From the NCBI RefSeq assembly GCF_040932005.1, contig NZ_CP162414.1, positions 2,383,501 through 2,447,500 on the forward strand: 64,000 bases of DNA, in the 5' to 3' direction. Positions within the stretch are counted from its first letter, which is position 1. Every line of letters starts with the position of its first letter. Shown here one piece after another: positions 23,971 through 33,177 of this stretch. The notes below the pieces were generated by a model. The model did no database searches. It saw only the letters and a program-made list of their open reading frames with translations, and was not told where the DNA came from. This DNA is from Aestuariibius sp. HNIBRBA575 (GTDB lineage Bacteria > Pseudomonadota > Alphaproteobacteria > Rhodobacterales > Rhodobacteraceae). A program made the translations under genes and the position numbers.

Positions 23971-26649
23971 GTGACTGAGCTGAAGAACGCTGCTAGTGAG
24001 AACGCAACTATTCGCGATGCGTTCAACCAGTTACAGACCTACAAAGAGCAGATTCCATCCTTGTTCCGCACAAACGCAGTGCTGATCACTTCAGATGGAT
24101 TGCATGCACGTATAGGCACTTTGAGTGCTGGCGAAGACAGCTTTATGCCTTGGCGGACTGTTACTGGTGCACAAAGTGATTTTACACTTGAAGGCCCGAA
24201 GGAAATGGACACGCTTTTGCGTGGTGTATTTGAGCCTAAGTACCTTTTGCAGTTGATACGAGACTTCACCGTTTTTGGTGACAAGGGAGATGGTCCCTTC
24301 AAGATTGTTGGTGGTTACCACCAATCCCACGGCGCACGTAAAGCGCTCGCCAGTGCGATAGATGCAGTCAGTGAAGATGGTGACCGAAAGGTTGGTGTGA
24401 TTTGGCACACCCAAGGTTCGGGTAAGAGCTTCCTAATGGCTTTCTTTGCAGGTCTCTTGGTGCGCTCAGAGGCGTTGGGGAACCCGACTGTGGTTGTCTT
24501 GACCGACCGCAATGATCTGGACGATCCGCTCTTTGCGACTTTCTCGATGTGCAAAGATCTGATCCGACAAACACCCGAGCAAATTGAAGACAGGAATGAT
24601 CTTCGTAACAAATTGGATCGTCAATCCGGCGGTGTGATCTTCTCAACTCTTCAAAAGTTTTCACCGCTTTCTGGTGAAGAAGAATTTCCATTACTCTCCG
24701 ATCGACGCAATATCTTGTATTGGCTGATGAAGCACACCGAAGCCAGTATGGATTTGATGCAAAGCTCAGTGGTTCAACTGGTGAGCGTACGTATGGCTAC
24801 GCGCACTATGTCCGGCAGGCGATCCCGAACGCTTCGTTTGCTGGCTTTACAGGAACTCCAATTGAGGCAGCAGACGTTAACACGCCTGCAGTGTTTGGCG
24901 AATATGTCGATATTTATGACATTAGCCGTGCTGTCGAAGACAAGGCCACAGTTCCGATCTATTATGAATAGCCGACTTGCACGCGTTGAACTTGAGCAAG
25001 AAAAACTTCCTGAAATTGATGCGGCCGTTGATGCTTTGTTCGACGATGAAAGCTTGTCAGAACAGGAAAAAGCTAAATCAAGTTGGAGTAGTGTTGAGCG
25101 TCTAGTCGGGGCTCCACCGCGTCTTGAAATAGTGGCTGCTGACATCGTCAAACATTTCGAAGACCGTTTGGAGGCTATGGGCGGTAAAGGCATGGTTGTC
25201 TGTATGAGCCGCAAGATCTGTGTGGTTCTGTATGATCAGATCGTGGCGCAGCGGCCAGATTGGCATTCTGAAGATGACACGGAAGGAGCGATTAAGGTCG
25301 TCATGACTGGTTCAGCTTCTGATCCGCTTGAGTGGCAGAAACACATTGGCAACAAATCTCGCCGCGATCTTCTAGCAAAACGTGCACGCGACACCAAAGA
25401 TCCGTTGAAGCTCGTGTTGGTACGCGACATGTGGCTCACTGGGTTTAACGCACCCTCCATGCACACGATGTATATAGACAAGCCAATGCGCGGCCACGGT
25501 TTGATGCAGGCCATTGCGCGCGTGAACCGGGCTTTCAAGGATAAGCCCGGCGGTCTGGTTGTTGACTACATCGGTATCGGTCAGAATCTGAAAACCGCTC
25601 TTCAAAACTACACGGCGACAGATCGTGACCAAACCGGCATCAGTGAAGATGAAGCAGTTGCCGCATTGCAAGAGTTTGTAGAGCAGTGCCGCGAGTTCTT
25701 TTTCAGCCATGATTACAGTCTAGGAGTTTCTGGCACGCCTTCCGAACGGCTCTTTGCATTAGCGGAGGCTATGGAATGGGCGCTGGACCGGCAAAAATCC
25801 AAAGCCGATCAAGTAAGTGACCCTGCTGCAAAACGAAAGGAACTTAATCGTTTTCAAGAATTGGTTTCGCAACTGACCAAGGCATTTGCTTTGGCTTCAG
25901 CCAGTGACTACGCGCAGGAAATCAAAGAAGAGGTGGGTTTCTTCCAAGCGGTCAAAGCTGGCCTTACAAAAACAGCGCCGAAATCCAAGATGAGCGCAAA
26001 GGACACAGAATTTGCAGTCGCGCAACTCATGTCTGAAGCGATAGCCGATGCAAGTATTGTTGACGTACTCTCCGCTGCCGGGATCAAGAGCCCTGAAATA
26101 TCGGTCCTTTCCGACGAATTCCTTTCGGAAATTCAGGGCATGAAACAAAAGAACCTTGCTTTAGAGGCATTACGTAAACTTCTGGCCGGAGAGATCAAAT
26201 CTCGCCAAAAGCAAAATGTCGTTGAAGCCAAAGCATTTTCTGAACGACTTGAAGCCGTCGTTGCCCGTTATCATGCGAACGCAATTACTAGTCTGGAGAT
26301 AATCCAGGAGCTGGTGGACATGGCGAAAGAACTAAGCGCTTCTGCTCAGCACGGTGAAGAACTGGGAATGAGCAATGAAGAATTGGCTTTTTATGATGCA
26401 CTTGCATTGAATGATAGTGCCGTCGAAGCCATGGGTAACGATGAGCTCCGCGTAATCGCACATGAGTTAGTCGAGCAACTGCGTAAGAATGTGACTGTGG
26501 ATTGGTACCTAAAAGAAAGCGCACGAGCAAAACTGCGCATTCTTGTTCGGCGGATTCTGAAGAGATACGGCTATCCGCCAGACCTCGCTCCAATCGCAAT
26601 CAGTACGGTTCTCAGTCAAGCTGAAACACTGTTGCGTTGGCAGAGGTAG
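23971..26649 (+). pseudogene. hsdR: hsdR remnant: type I restriction subunit, 5'-truncated and twice frameshifted
   Basis: Homology to HsdR begins abruptly at [13 protein letters not shown], the ExK end of the nuclease motif, so roughly the first 150-200 residues are lost. Helicase marks follow: Walker A in [20 protein letters not shown], and later [15 protein letters not shown] with QAIARVNR. Between about 24715 and 24969 the long open frame is wrong. The true sequence ([36 protein letters not shown]) lies in another frame, which points to a one-base loss near 24715 and a one-base gain near 24969. The long frame stays open across the shifted part, so a naive call gives an 892-residue protein whose DEAH box is scrambled. 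No hsdM or hsdS is present. Sequencing error is an alternative for the two shifts but not for the missing 5' end. Confidence 0.85.
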
Positions 26650-26684
26650 TTTTGCGTCTTAAGTGAAAAGCTTATTTATTAGGA

Positions 26685-27146
26685 TTGGTGGATGCTAAAG
26701 CCCAGAAAAAACAAGACGAGCTCTTCACTAGTCAAAAAACTCTTCTCTTTCTCGTAAATCCAAACTCGTTGCTTCTGATTGCGGTCGGAGCACTGGCAGC
26801 AGTTTTATTGGGCTGGTTGACGTTTAATAGCACCGATTTTCTATATGATATAATATCCATCCTGATAATCTTGAGTCTTTCTGCGCTTTTGGCCACCGTA
26901 GTGGTACGCCTGATAATTGGGACTACAGGGAAAGAAGCGACTGAATTAGTTGAGAGTACGAACTCGCGTAAAATCGCCCTACAGAACCTGTGCAACAATC
27001 CGTTCATAAAGGTCAATTCCAATCGGCAGCAGCGCATCTGGAAAATCGAAGTCGGGGTTGTGCAATTGCGGCTGCGTTTCGCCAGACCCCATGAACATCA
27101 AATTGGTGCAAGCTCCCGCATTTTCGAACCGGCCGAAATCCTCTGA
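26685..27146 (+). pseudogene. Membrane-protein fragment with a run-on C-terminus
   Basis: A TTG (or GTG three bases on) opens a 153-codon frame 35 bases after the hsdR remnant. Residues about 25-85 hold two clear membrane helices, LLLIAVGALAAVLLGWL and IISILIILSLSALLATVVVRLI. From about residue 100 the frame runs into the 3' end of the minus-strand amidohydrolase gene (26979-28121) and becomes antisense text. The original C-terminus is therefore missing, and the junction of old island and core chromosome lies near 26980. Family not recognised. Confidence 0.55.
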
Positions 27147-28121
27147 CCAGCGCATAGGGTGGGGCATTTCAAAGATCGAATACCCCAGTGAAGCCGCCGC
27201 TTTTCGTGCAATGTCACAGCCTTCGGAATGGTTATTGACCGCGTAAAAAACATCACACCAGTCCACGTCGGACCGCAATCCCGTCTGAGCTTCATTTAAT
27301 AAATTCAATGCTCTAGATGACATTTCCTGCATCATTTCATCTGTTCGACTGCGCAATGTGACACGTATTTCACCCTGCCCCGGCGCAATGCCAAATGTGG
27401 GTTCCCCCAACTGGACATGGGTCAATGTCGACAGGGCAAAGTCTGCATCCTTGATGTTCCCCTGCCCCAGTGCGGGCAATTGCTGCATCAACTGGGCCAT
27501 GGCCGTGGCGGGCGATACCCCATCCTCAGGTGCCGCCGCATGAGAGCTTTTGCCTTGAAGCCGGATTTTCATCCCGCGCGAGGCGCAATTGGCGACCCCA
27601 TTCCTGAGGCCAATTTCACCTATTGGGCGCCCCGGAACATTATGAAACGCAAACGCATAATCAGGGCAGATTTGCCCCCACCGCGGGTCGTCAATCACGG
27701 CTTGCGCACCAAATCCGGTTTCCTCGGCAGGTTGGAAAAGCAGGATCACACGCCCGGATTTTGGCCGTTTCTGTAACGTCATGCCAAGCCCTAGAACCAT
27801 GCACATATGCCCATCATGTCCACAAAGATGCCCCTTGCCACCAACTTCAGAGCGGTAACTCAGCTCAGAAATCTCTTGGATTGGCAGGCCGTCCAGCTCT
27901 GCGCGAAAAAGGATCGTTGGGCCGGGGTTTTGGCCCTTAAATTCAGCAGCGACGCCATGTCCACCCAGATTTTGCCAAATCCGATCTGCCCCAATTTGAC
28001 GAAGCTCTAATGCAATCCGATTTGCCGTTTGCGTCTCTTGCCCAGAAATTTCTGGGCGGCGATGCAGATCATGCCGCAGCGCCGTCAAATAGCGCAGTTG
28101 CGCATCAGAAAGATCAGTCAT
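26979..28121 (-). CDS. M20-family amidohydrolase (hippurate / IAA-amino-acid hydrolase type)
   Basis: 380 residues, cytoplasmic metallopeptidase-like enzyme that cleaves N-acyl amino acids. Features in order: LHRRPEISGQE at the N-terminus, RAELDGLPI, the metal site CGHDGHMCMVLG, EETGFGAQAV with the catalytic Glu pair, FHNVPGRPIGEIG, the dimer domain from about residue 185 (KSSHAAAPEDGVSPATA) and a C-terminal metal ligand in SEDFGRF. Start at MTDLSDAQ is chosen because GGGGA stands six bases upstream; the frame continues to a TTG at 28148. The substrate is not known. It is the first core gene right of the island debris. Confidence 0.88.
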   Translation of the reverse strand: MTDLSDAQLRYLTALRHDLHRRPEISGQETQTANRIALELRQIGADRIWQNLGGHGVAAEFKGQNPGPTILFRAELDGLPIQEISELSYRSEVGGKGHLCGHDGHMCMVLGLGMTLQKRPKSGRVILLFQPAEETGFGAQAVIDDPRWGQICPDYAFAFHNVPGRPIGEIGLRNGVANCASRGMKIRLQGKSSHAAAPEDGVSPATAMAQLMQQLPALGQGNIKDADFALSTLTHVQLGEPTFGIAPGQGEIRVTLRSRTDEMMQEMSSRALNLLNEAQTGLRSDVDWCDVFYAVNNHSEGCDIARKAAASLGYSIFEMPHPMRWSEDFGRFENAGACTNLMFMGSGETQPQLHNPDFDFPDALLPIGIDLYERIVAQVL

Positions 28122-28198
28122 CCCAGTCCCCATATCATGAGCCGCCAATTTAGGTGACGACAGAGCATCCCGTCAAAGCGCGCCCTCTCCGGCCCCAT

Positions 28199-28906
28199 TT
28201 AGGACCCGGAATTCACCCGTTTGATCAAATCTGCACCGGTTTCTTTGCGTTCACTATAGCGATCCACCAGATAATTGGACTGATCGCGCGTCAGAAGTGT
28301 GAATTTTACCAGTTCTTCCATGACATCGACCATGCGATCGTAATTTGGCGACGGTTTCATGCGGTCCTGACTGTCGAATTCCAAAAATGCCTTGGGGGTG
28401 GAGGATTGATTGGGGATGGTGATCAAACGCATCCAGCGCCCCAGAATGCGCAGCTGGTTCACGACGTTAAAACTCTGAGAACCGCCATTGACCTGCATCA
28501 CAGCCAAGGTTTTGCCTTGGGTCGGGCGCACCGCCCCAAGAGACAGTGGAATCCAATCTATCTGGGCCTTCATAATCGCGGTCATCGCGCCATGTCGCTC
28601 TGGTGAACACCAAACCATCCCTTCGCTCCAACTGACGAGGTCGCGCAGTTCCTGAACCTTGGGATGAGAGGCGTCCTGATCATCCGGCAATGGCAGTCCG
28701 CTGGGGTCAAAGGTCTGTGTTTCCGCCCCAAGACGATGCAGAATTCGGGCGGCCTCTTGGGTCATGAGCCGGCTAAACGACCGATCCCGCAGCGACCCGT
28801 AAAGCAGCAAAACTTTGGGTCGATGTGTGCTGTGCTGTTTCGGGAACAAGAGCGTTTCATCGATTTCACGGAAATGATCATCAGTGATGTTGGGGGTGTC
28901 AGTCAT
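28199..28906 (-). CDS. arsH: ArsH, NADPH-dependent FMN reductase for organoarsenicals
   Basis: 235 residues, usual ArsH length. The flavodoxin-like fold begins at [17 protein letters not shown], the FMN phosphate loop typical of Ars[22 protein letters not shown] and [24 protein letters not shown] are the family's strongest stretches. The ATG at 28904-28906 has GGA six bases before it; another ATG two codons upstream is possible. A longer frame to 29122 only runs into the neighbouring gene. It lies 35 bases after aqpS on the same strand. ArsH oxidises trivalent methylarsenicals to less toxic pentavalent forms in studied organisms. Confidence 0.95.
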   Translation of the reverse strand: MTDTPNITDDHFREIDETLLFPKQHSTHRPKVLLLYGSLRDRSFSRLMTQEAARILHRLGAETQTFDPSGLPLPDDQDASHPKVQELRDLVSWSEGMVWCSPERHGAMTAIMKAQIDWIPLSLGAVRPTQGKTLAVMQVNGGSQSFNVVNQLRILGRWMRLITIPNQSSTPKAFLEFDSQDRMKPSPNYDRMVDVMEELVKFTLLTRDQSNYLVDRYSERKETGADLIKRVNSGS

Positions 28907-28941
28907 GAACATTCCAATCTTTTCATATCGTTGCGAACAGG

Positions 28942-29607
28942 TCAGGCATCGTTTTCTTCCAACAACAACCAGCCAAAAAACCAAGTGGCCAGAATTGCGG
29001 CGATGCATTGCACCCCAAGAAAGGCCATCACATCCGTCGGTGCGATCCCGGCAAACGTGTCGGAAAACCCACGCGCGATTGTGACGGCCGGGTTGGCAAA
29101 TGACGTGGACGATGTGAACCAATAAGCCGCGGTGATATACAGCCCCACGGCCATCGGAACCGCGGCGGGGCGCGCCTTGATACAGGCCAGAATTGTGCCG
29201 ACCAAACCAAAAGTGGCGACAAATTCACCGGCCCATTGCCCGATCCCACTGCGCATGGTGGTGGATGGATCGATCAGGGGATGTTCAAACATCACATGCG
29301 CGGCAATAACCCCTGAAATCGCGCCAAACACCTGTGAAATCACGTAAAAAACGGCAACTTTGCGGTCAATTTCTTTGCGCAGCACAAAGCTAAGCGTAAC
29401 CGCAGGGTTAAAATGTGCACCTGAAATTGGCCCAAAAATGGTAATCAAAACCACCAGAATGGCCCCGGTTGGGATGGTATTGCCCAATAGCGCGATGGCC
29501 ACATTCCCATCCGCCAATCGTTCCGCCATGATGCCTGACCCGATCACCGTGGCCAACAGTGAAAACGTACCCAACCATTCGGCCATCAATCGTCGTTCAA
29601 GCGTCAT
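28942..29607 (-). CDS. aqpS: AqpS-type aquaglyceroporin of the arsenic operon
   Basis: 221 residues with six membrane helices and two half-helix loops bearing the NPA boxes HFNPAVTLS and [10 protein letters not shown]. The start has AAGGGA upstream. The ars context (divergent arsR, following arsH) matches the rhizobial arsR-aqpS-arsC-arsH operon, where AqpS lets trivalent arsenicals leave the cell down their gradient. Unlike that operon no arsC is present between aqpS and arsH, so the channel may serve methylarsenicals or arsenite rather than arsenate made harmless by reduction here. Confidence 0.92.
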   Translation of the reverse strand: MTLERRLMAEWLGTFSLLATVIGSGIMAERLADGNVAIALLGNTIPTGAILVVLITIFGPISGAHFNPAVTLSFVLRKEIDRKVAVFYVISQVFGAISGVIAAHVMFEHPLIDPSTTMRSGIGQWAGEFVATFGLVGTILACIKARPAAVPMAVGLYITAAYWFTSSTSFANPAVTIARGFSDTFAGIAPTDVMAFLGVQCIAAILATWFFGWLLLEENDA

Positions 29608-29662
29608 TGCTGTCCCTTTGCCTTGCCTTTTTGGCGTAAACACATAAGGCCACGCGCGTCAT

Positions 29663-29678
29663 TTCGGCGATTACCGAA
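29663..29678. promoter_or_regulatory. Secondary palindrome in the arsR-aqpS region
   Basis: TTCGG-CGATTA-CCGAA has perfect 5-bp arms and lies upstream of aqpS. It shares the six-base spacer of the main ArsR palindrome and may be a second, weaker site. Confidence 0.4.
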
Positions 29679-29716
29679 TTCAGTTTGACCTAATTCACCC
29701 CCAGATTCTTGTCAAG

Positions 29717-29742
29717 ATTCGTTATTTCGGGTAATAACGAAT
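29717..29742. promoter_or_regulatory. ArsR operator
   Basis: ATTCGTTATT-TCGGGT-AATAACGAAT is an inverted repeat with perfect 10-bp arms. It ends one base before the arsR ATG, and the divergent aqpS-arsH promoter must lie close by. It is the obvious binding site of the ArsR dimer, giving joint control of both directions. Confidence 0.85.
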
Positions 29743-29743
29743 T

Positions 29744-30088
29744 ATGAAACAAGAAACCGCTATCGACGCGCTGGCCGCCCTGGCGCAACCGTCCCGTATC
29801 GCTGCCTTTCGTCTGTTGGTGACAGCTGGCCCTAAAGGGTTACCAGCACTCGAAATTTCGCGAAAACTTGGGACCAAGCCGTCGACATTGTCGGGCCATT
29901 TGGCCATCCTAAAACGGGCTGGCGTCCTGACCGCGACCCGCCAGCAGCGTGAAATCTATTACGCTGTGGATCTCACTTGTATCGGGGAACTGGTGCAATT
30001 TCTGATCGCTGATTGCTGTGGGGGACAGATCGAAAACTGTGGGGAAATCACAGCTTTGTTCACCTGCAAACCCACAGGTCAGGTCTAA
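29744..30088 (+). CDS. arsR: ArsR-family arsenic-responsive repressor
   Basis: 114 residues, normal for ArsR. The winged helix-turn-helix runs from about residue 8 to 80, with ALEISRKLGTKPSTLSGHLAILKRAGVL as recognition region and REIYYAV as wing. The C-terminal end holds cysteines DCC (about 91-93), C (about 99) and C (about 108), placed like the As(III) site of the C-terminal-cysteine type rather than the ELCVCDL motif of E. coli ArsR. It diverges from aqpS-arsH across 136 bases with a perfect 26-bp palindrome. The gene has no good ribosome site and may be a near-leaderless message, since the palindrome fills the upstream space. Confidence 0.93.
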   Translation: MKQETAIDALAALAQPSRIAAFRLLVTAGPKGLPALEISRKLGTKPSTLSGHLAILKRAGVLTATRQQREIYYAVDLTCIGELVQFLIADCCGGQIENCGEITALFTCKPTGQV

Positions 30089-30174
30089 ATCGCAACCGCG
30101 CAGAATATAAAAGCCAGCTCACAGGTCAGACGTGAAAACACTGGCTGGCTCCCACTCGGTTGATCACCAAAAGA

Positions 30175-30191
30175 AGCGGGGCTTGCCCGCT
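30175..30191 (-). terminator. Rho-independent terminator for the minus-strand oxidoreductase gene
   Basis: On the minus strand AGCGGG-CAAGC-CCCGCT is followed by TCTTTT. It lies 27 bases after the stop of the gene ending at 30218. Confidence 0.7.
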
Positions 30192-30217
30192 CCTTTCGGT
30201 TGTAGCGCGACAAAATG

Positions 30218-31204
30218 CTAAACGGTTATGATCACTTTCCCCATGGCTTGCCCGCTGCTCAGCCTATCATATGCGACCCCAACGTTGCCTAGGTCAAAGT
30301 CCTGCGCATCCAACAAAGGCACAAGCGCACCCGCATCGGCGATATCCGCCAGTTGCGACAGAATTTCCCCATGCACGTGCCGTTTGTGGTTATGCAACAT
30401 CGGGATCAGCATAAAGACCACATGCAATGACAGGCCTTTGAAATGCGCCAAGGTCAGGTCCAATTCCAGCATCGAAACCGTCGTGACCACATTGGCATTT
30501 AGACTGGAGGCTTCAAACGAATTGACCATATTGGCCCCGCCCACAGTGTCATACACCACATCAAATCCCGCGCCGTCTGTGTGTTTGGCGACAAAGTCTT
30601 CTATCTTTTCAGCGGTATAATCGATGGGCGTCGCCCCATAAGATTTGATCACATCAAAGGCTTTCTCGCCACGCACGGTTGCATATACATCCGCGCCCAG
30701 ATGTTTAGCGAGCTGGACGACAACATGACCGACGCCGCCGGTTCCGCCTTGGACCAACACTTTTTGGCCGGGCGCGACACCGGCGCGTTGCAATCCCTCA
30801 AAGGCGGTAATGCCAACCAACGGCAACGCCGCGGCTTGCTTCATCGACAGGGATTTGGGTTTATGCGCGATAAGCTGTGCATCGACCACCATAAACTGAG
30901 CCAACGCCCCCTGCAGATCCGCCAGCCCCCCGGCACAGCCAAAAACCGCGTCGCCAATGGCGAACCCGGCAACGTCCTGCGCCATTTCCGTGATGGTTCC
31001 GGCAAAATCCATCCCCAAAATCGCGGGCAATTCTGGCGACAAAGGCAAATCCTGACCCATAGTTTTGATCATCGTATCAACGGTGTTCACGCTGGTAGCC
31101 GCGATTTGCACGATCACCTGACCCGGCCCGGCAACTGGCATTTCAACCTCTGTGGCGACAAATTCTGCATCCGCGCCATAGGCGTTCAAGCTCATAGATT
31201 TCAT
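30218..31204 (-). CDS. Zinc-independent quinone-oxidoreductase-like dehydrogenase (MDR family)
   Basis: 328 residues of the medium-chain dehydrogenase superfamily, QOR branch. It has the N-terminal GroES-like part (GQVIVQIAATSVNTVDTMIK), the stretch ILGMDFAGTITEMAQDV, the NADPH-binding Rossmann motif VQGGTGGVGHVVVQLAK (about residues 155-171) and VVYDTVGG. The structural-zinc cysteine cluster of true alcohol dehydrogenases is missing. The start follows AGGAG at seven bases. It is monocistronic with its own terminator. Such enzymes reduce quinones or enals with NADPH; the substrate is not known. Confidence 0.88.
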   Translation of the reverse strand: MKSMSLNAYGADAEFVATEVEMPVAGPGQVIVQIAATSVNTVDTMIKTMGQDLPLSPELPAILGMDFAGTITEMAQDVAGFAIGDAVFGCAGGLADLQGALAQFMVVDAQLIAHKPKSLSMKQAAALPLVGITAFEGLQRAGVAPGQKVLVQGGTGGVGHVVVQLAKHLGADVYATVRGEKAFDVIKSYGATPIDYTAEKIEDFVAKHTDGAGFDVVYDTVGGANMVNSFEASSLNANVVTTVSMLELDLTLAHFKGLSLHVVFMLIPMLHNHKRHVHGEILSQLADIADAGALVPLLDAQDFDLGNVGVAYDRLSSGQAMGKVIITV

Positions 31205-31343
31205 TTTTTAGCTCCTGAAAGTAAATCCTGAGCTCTATTTATCCCGATTGTTTTTCAGGTAAATCCGGCAGAATCTAAGTTCAAAATTCGGGTATTGCAT
31301 ATAATAACCGACCCATAGCCCGCTTGGGATATGGGGGGCCCAA

Positions 31344-32132
31344 TCAGAACAAACGCGCGACGTTTTCCTGAATTGCATCCATTACCGCCCGCACGTGGAT
31401 TACATCCTGCGCTGCCGCATGTGGGTCGACGAAACGGCCGGAATCATTATCAAAATACGCTCCGTTGGCATTTTCAAATGAGGCATCCAATGCCGCCACA
31501 GACAGGATATCAGCCCCAATACTTAGGTCATTCCCTGCGACCCCAAACCCGTCTTTGACCATTTTTGAGGCCAATAACGACCCCGGATTGACCGCAACCA
31601 CCATCGGACCATCGACCAAGGTTCGGGCCAATTCCTGCGTCCAGATTGTGATGGCCAATTTGCTTTGGGCATATGCGGCGAAATCGTCCAGCCTGCCCTG
31701 CCCGTTCATCGCATCCACATCAATTGGCGCTTGCGCCGCCGAGGACAGGTTCACCACCCGACCGTCACGGGGCATTATCGCCAACAAATCCTGCGTCAGC
31801 ACCCAAGGCGCAAACGTATTCACCATAAACCGCAGATCCACCCCCTGCGACAGGCGCGGCGCGGGCGTTTTGAACACCCCGGCATTGTTGATCACCACAT
31901 CCAATCGCGCATGATTTTCGCGGATCGCACGAGCCAAGTCCGTCACGTCCTGTGGGTTCGACAAATCAGCGACGTATTTCTCACAAGGCCCAGTCATAGT
32001 CGCCGCCGCCGCGTCCAATTTCGCCTGATTGCGCCCATGCAACAGAACCAGATGCCCCAGATTGGATAGTTTTTGCGCTGTCAGCAGGCCAATCCCATCC
32101 GTCGATCCGGTGATTAGTATCGTTTTGGTCAT
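31344..32132 (-). CDS. Short-chain dehydrogenase/reductase (SDR)
   Basis: 262 residues. The cofactor motif is TGSTDGIG (from residue 8), then HGRN for the adenine side, DLSN, NNAGV, the catalytic Ser in NLSSAAQ and YAQSK (Tyr and Lys). The start is set by AAGGAA five bases upstream; the frame extends 19 codons further without support. It diverges from the LysR gene at 32267 over 134 bases, the common layout for a LysR protein controlling its neighbour. Its closest style is the retinol-dehydrogenase/WW-oxidoreductase-like SDR group, but substrate is unknown. Confidence 0.9.
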   Translation of the reverse strand: MTKTILITGSTDGIGLLTAQKLSNLGHLVLLHGRNQAKLDAAAATMTGPCEKYVADLSNPQDVTDLARAIRENHARLDVVINNAGVFKTPAPRLSQGVDLRFMVNTFAPWVLTQDLLAIMPRDGRVVNLSSAAQAPIDVDAMNGQGRLDDFAAYAQSKLAITIWTQELARTLVDGPMVVAVNPGSLLASKMVKDGFGVAGNDLSIGADILSVAALDASFENANGAYFDNDSGRFVDPHAAAQDVIHVRAVMDAIQENVARLF

Positions 32133-32204
32133 GTGATTTCCTTTTGGGGTTGGATTTTGGCTGGACGCATGCCGCAAACACCCACCCACATCGCCAAACT
32201 AACC

Positions 32205-32218
32205 ATTGATATTTCAAT
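32205..32218. promoter_or_regulatory. Candidate LysR box between the SDR and LysR genes
   Basis: ATTGA-TATT-TCAAT is a perfect inverted repeat holding a T-N11-A pattern, placed between the two divergent starts. Binding by the LysR protein at 32267 is inferred. Confidence 0.5.
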
Positions 32219-32266
32219 AAAAACCACCCAATTTACGAAAGATAATTCTGAATTTGGATATAATCG

Positions 32267-33175
32267 ATGGACACAGATGGCCTGCGCCTGTTCGTTTTAG
32301 CGGCGGAAAAGCTTAATATCAGTGCGGCGGGGCGTGAACTTGGGCTTGCCCCTGCGGTTGCCAGTGCCCGGCTGGCCAAGCTGGAACACACATTGGGCGC
32401 GGACCTGCTGCATCGATCAACTCGCAAGGTGGCCCTGTCGCTGGAAGGGTCCGAATTTCTGCCCTTTGCACGCGAAATGTTGGCCCAGGAACAGGCCGCC
32501 CGCGCCGCATTGGGGCAAGGTCAGGCAACCCCTACCGGGACCTTGCGCTTCACCGCCCCCAGCACCTTTGCACAGCAATATATCGCGCCGATCCTACCGG
32601 AATTTCTAGCCAAATATCCGGACATTATGCTTGATTTGCGCCTGTCAGACAGCCGCTTTGATCTGATCGAAGGCAGTTTTGATCTGGCGATCCGAAATGC
32701 TGCGATGGAAGATACCAGCCTAAAGGGACGTAAATTGGCCGATGATGTTCGGGTTCTGTGCGCGTCCCCGGGATATCTGGCCGAACTTGGAGTGCCAGAA
32801 TGCGCGGATGATTTGAACACCCATCACCTGATCGCATTTGCCAATCAGACCCCGCGCCCATTGGCGCGCGACGACGGACAGATTGCGGTGTTTGATCCAC
32901 GCGCGGCGTCCGGGCGCATGACCATTGATGATGGGCAATGCCAGAAACTGGTTACGATGGCAGGTGCCGGAATTTCGATAAATTCTCTCTGGAGTGTGCA
33001 TCAGGAATTGCGCGACGGATCGCTTATCCGCGTTTTGCCGGAATATGTGATGTCGGATTCATCGAAACTGTGGTTGGTCTATCCCAAGGCCAATGTTTTA
33101 TCCGCCAAAGTGCGGGTATTGATCGACTTTCTGTTGGAAAACATCGGGAAAAACCCGGTCTGGGATCAAGAGTGA
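32267..33175 (+). CDS. LysR-family transcriptional regulator
   Basis: 302 residues. The N-terminal winged helix (residues 1-60) reads LRLFVLAAEKLNISAAGREL then LGLAPAVASARLAKLEHTLG, typical of the CrgA-like subgroup, and the rest is the type 2 periplasmic-binding effector domain (LRFTAPSTFAQQYIAPILPEF, then DLAIRNAAMED). It diverges from the SDR gene, which it most likely regulates, and its stop is two bases from the end of the convergent thiD gene. Inducer unknown. Confidence 0.92.
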   Translation: MDTDGLRLFVLAAEKLNISAAGRELGLAPAVASARLAKLEHTLGADLLHRSTRKVALSLEGSEFLPFAREMLAQEQAARAALGQGQATPTGTLRFTAPSTFAQQYIAPILPEFLAKYPDIMLDLRLSDSRFDLIEGSFDLAIRNAAMEDTSLKGRKLADDVRVLCASPGYLAELGVPECADDLNTHHLIAFANQTPRPLARDDGQIAVFDPRAASGRMTIDDGQCQKLVTMAGAGISINSLWSVHQELRDGSLIRVLPEYVMSDSSKLWLVYPKANVLSAKVRVLIDFLLENIGKNPVWDQE

Positions 33176-33177
33176 TC

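Noticed and set aside
23971..26649. A complete 892-residue type I restriction subunit
   Set aside because: The first 150 or more residues are missing and the DEAH region is out of frame between about 24715 and 24969.
28199..29122. Longer ArsH of 307 residues
   Set aside because: The extra 72 residues are antisense-like text from the 3' part of aqpS; the usual ArsH size and start fit 28906.
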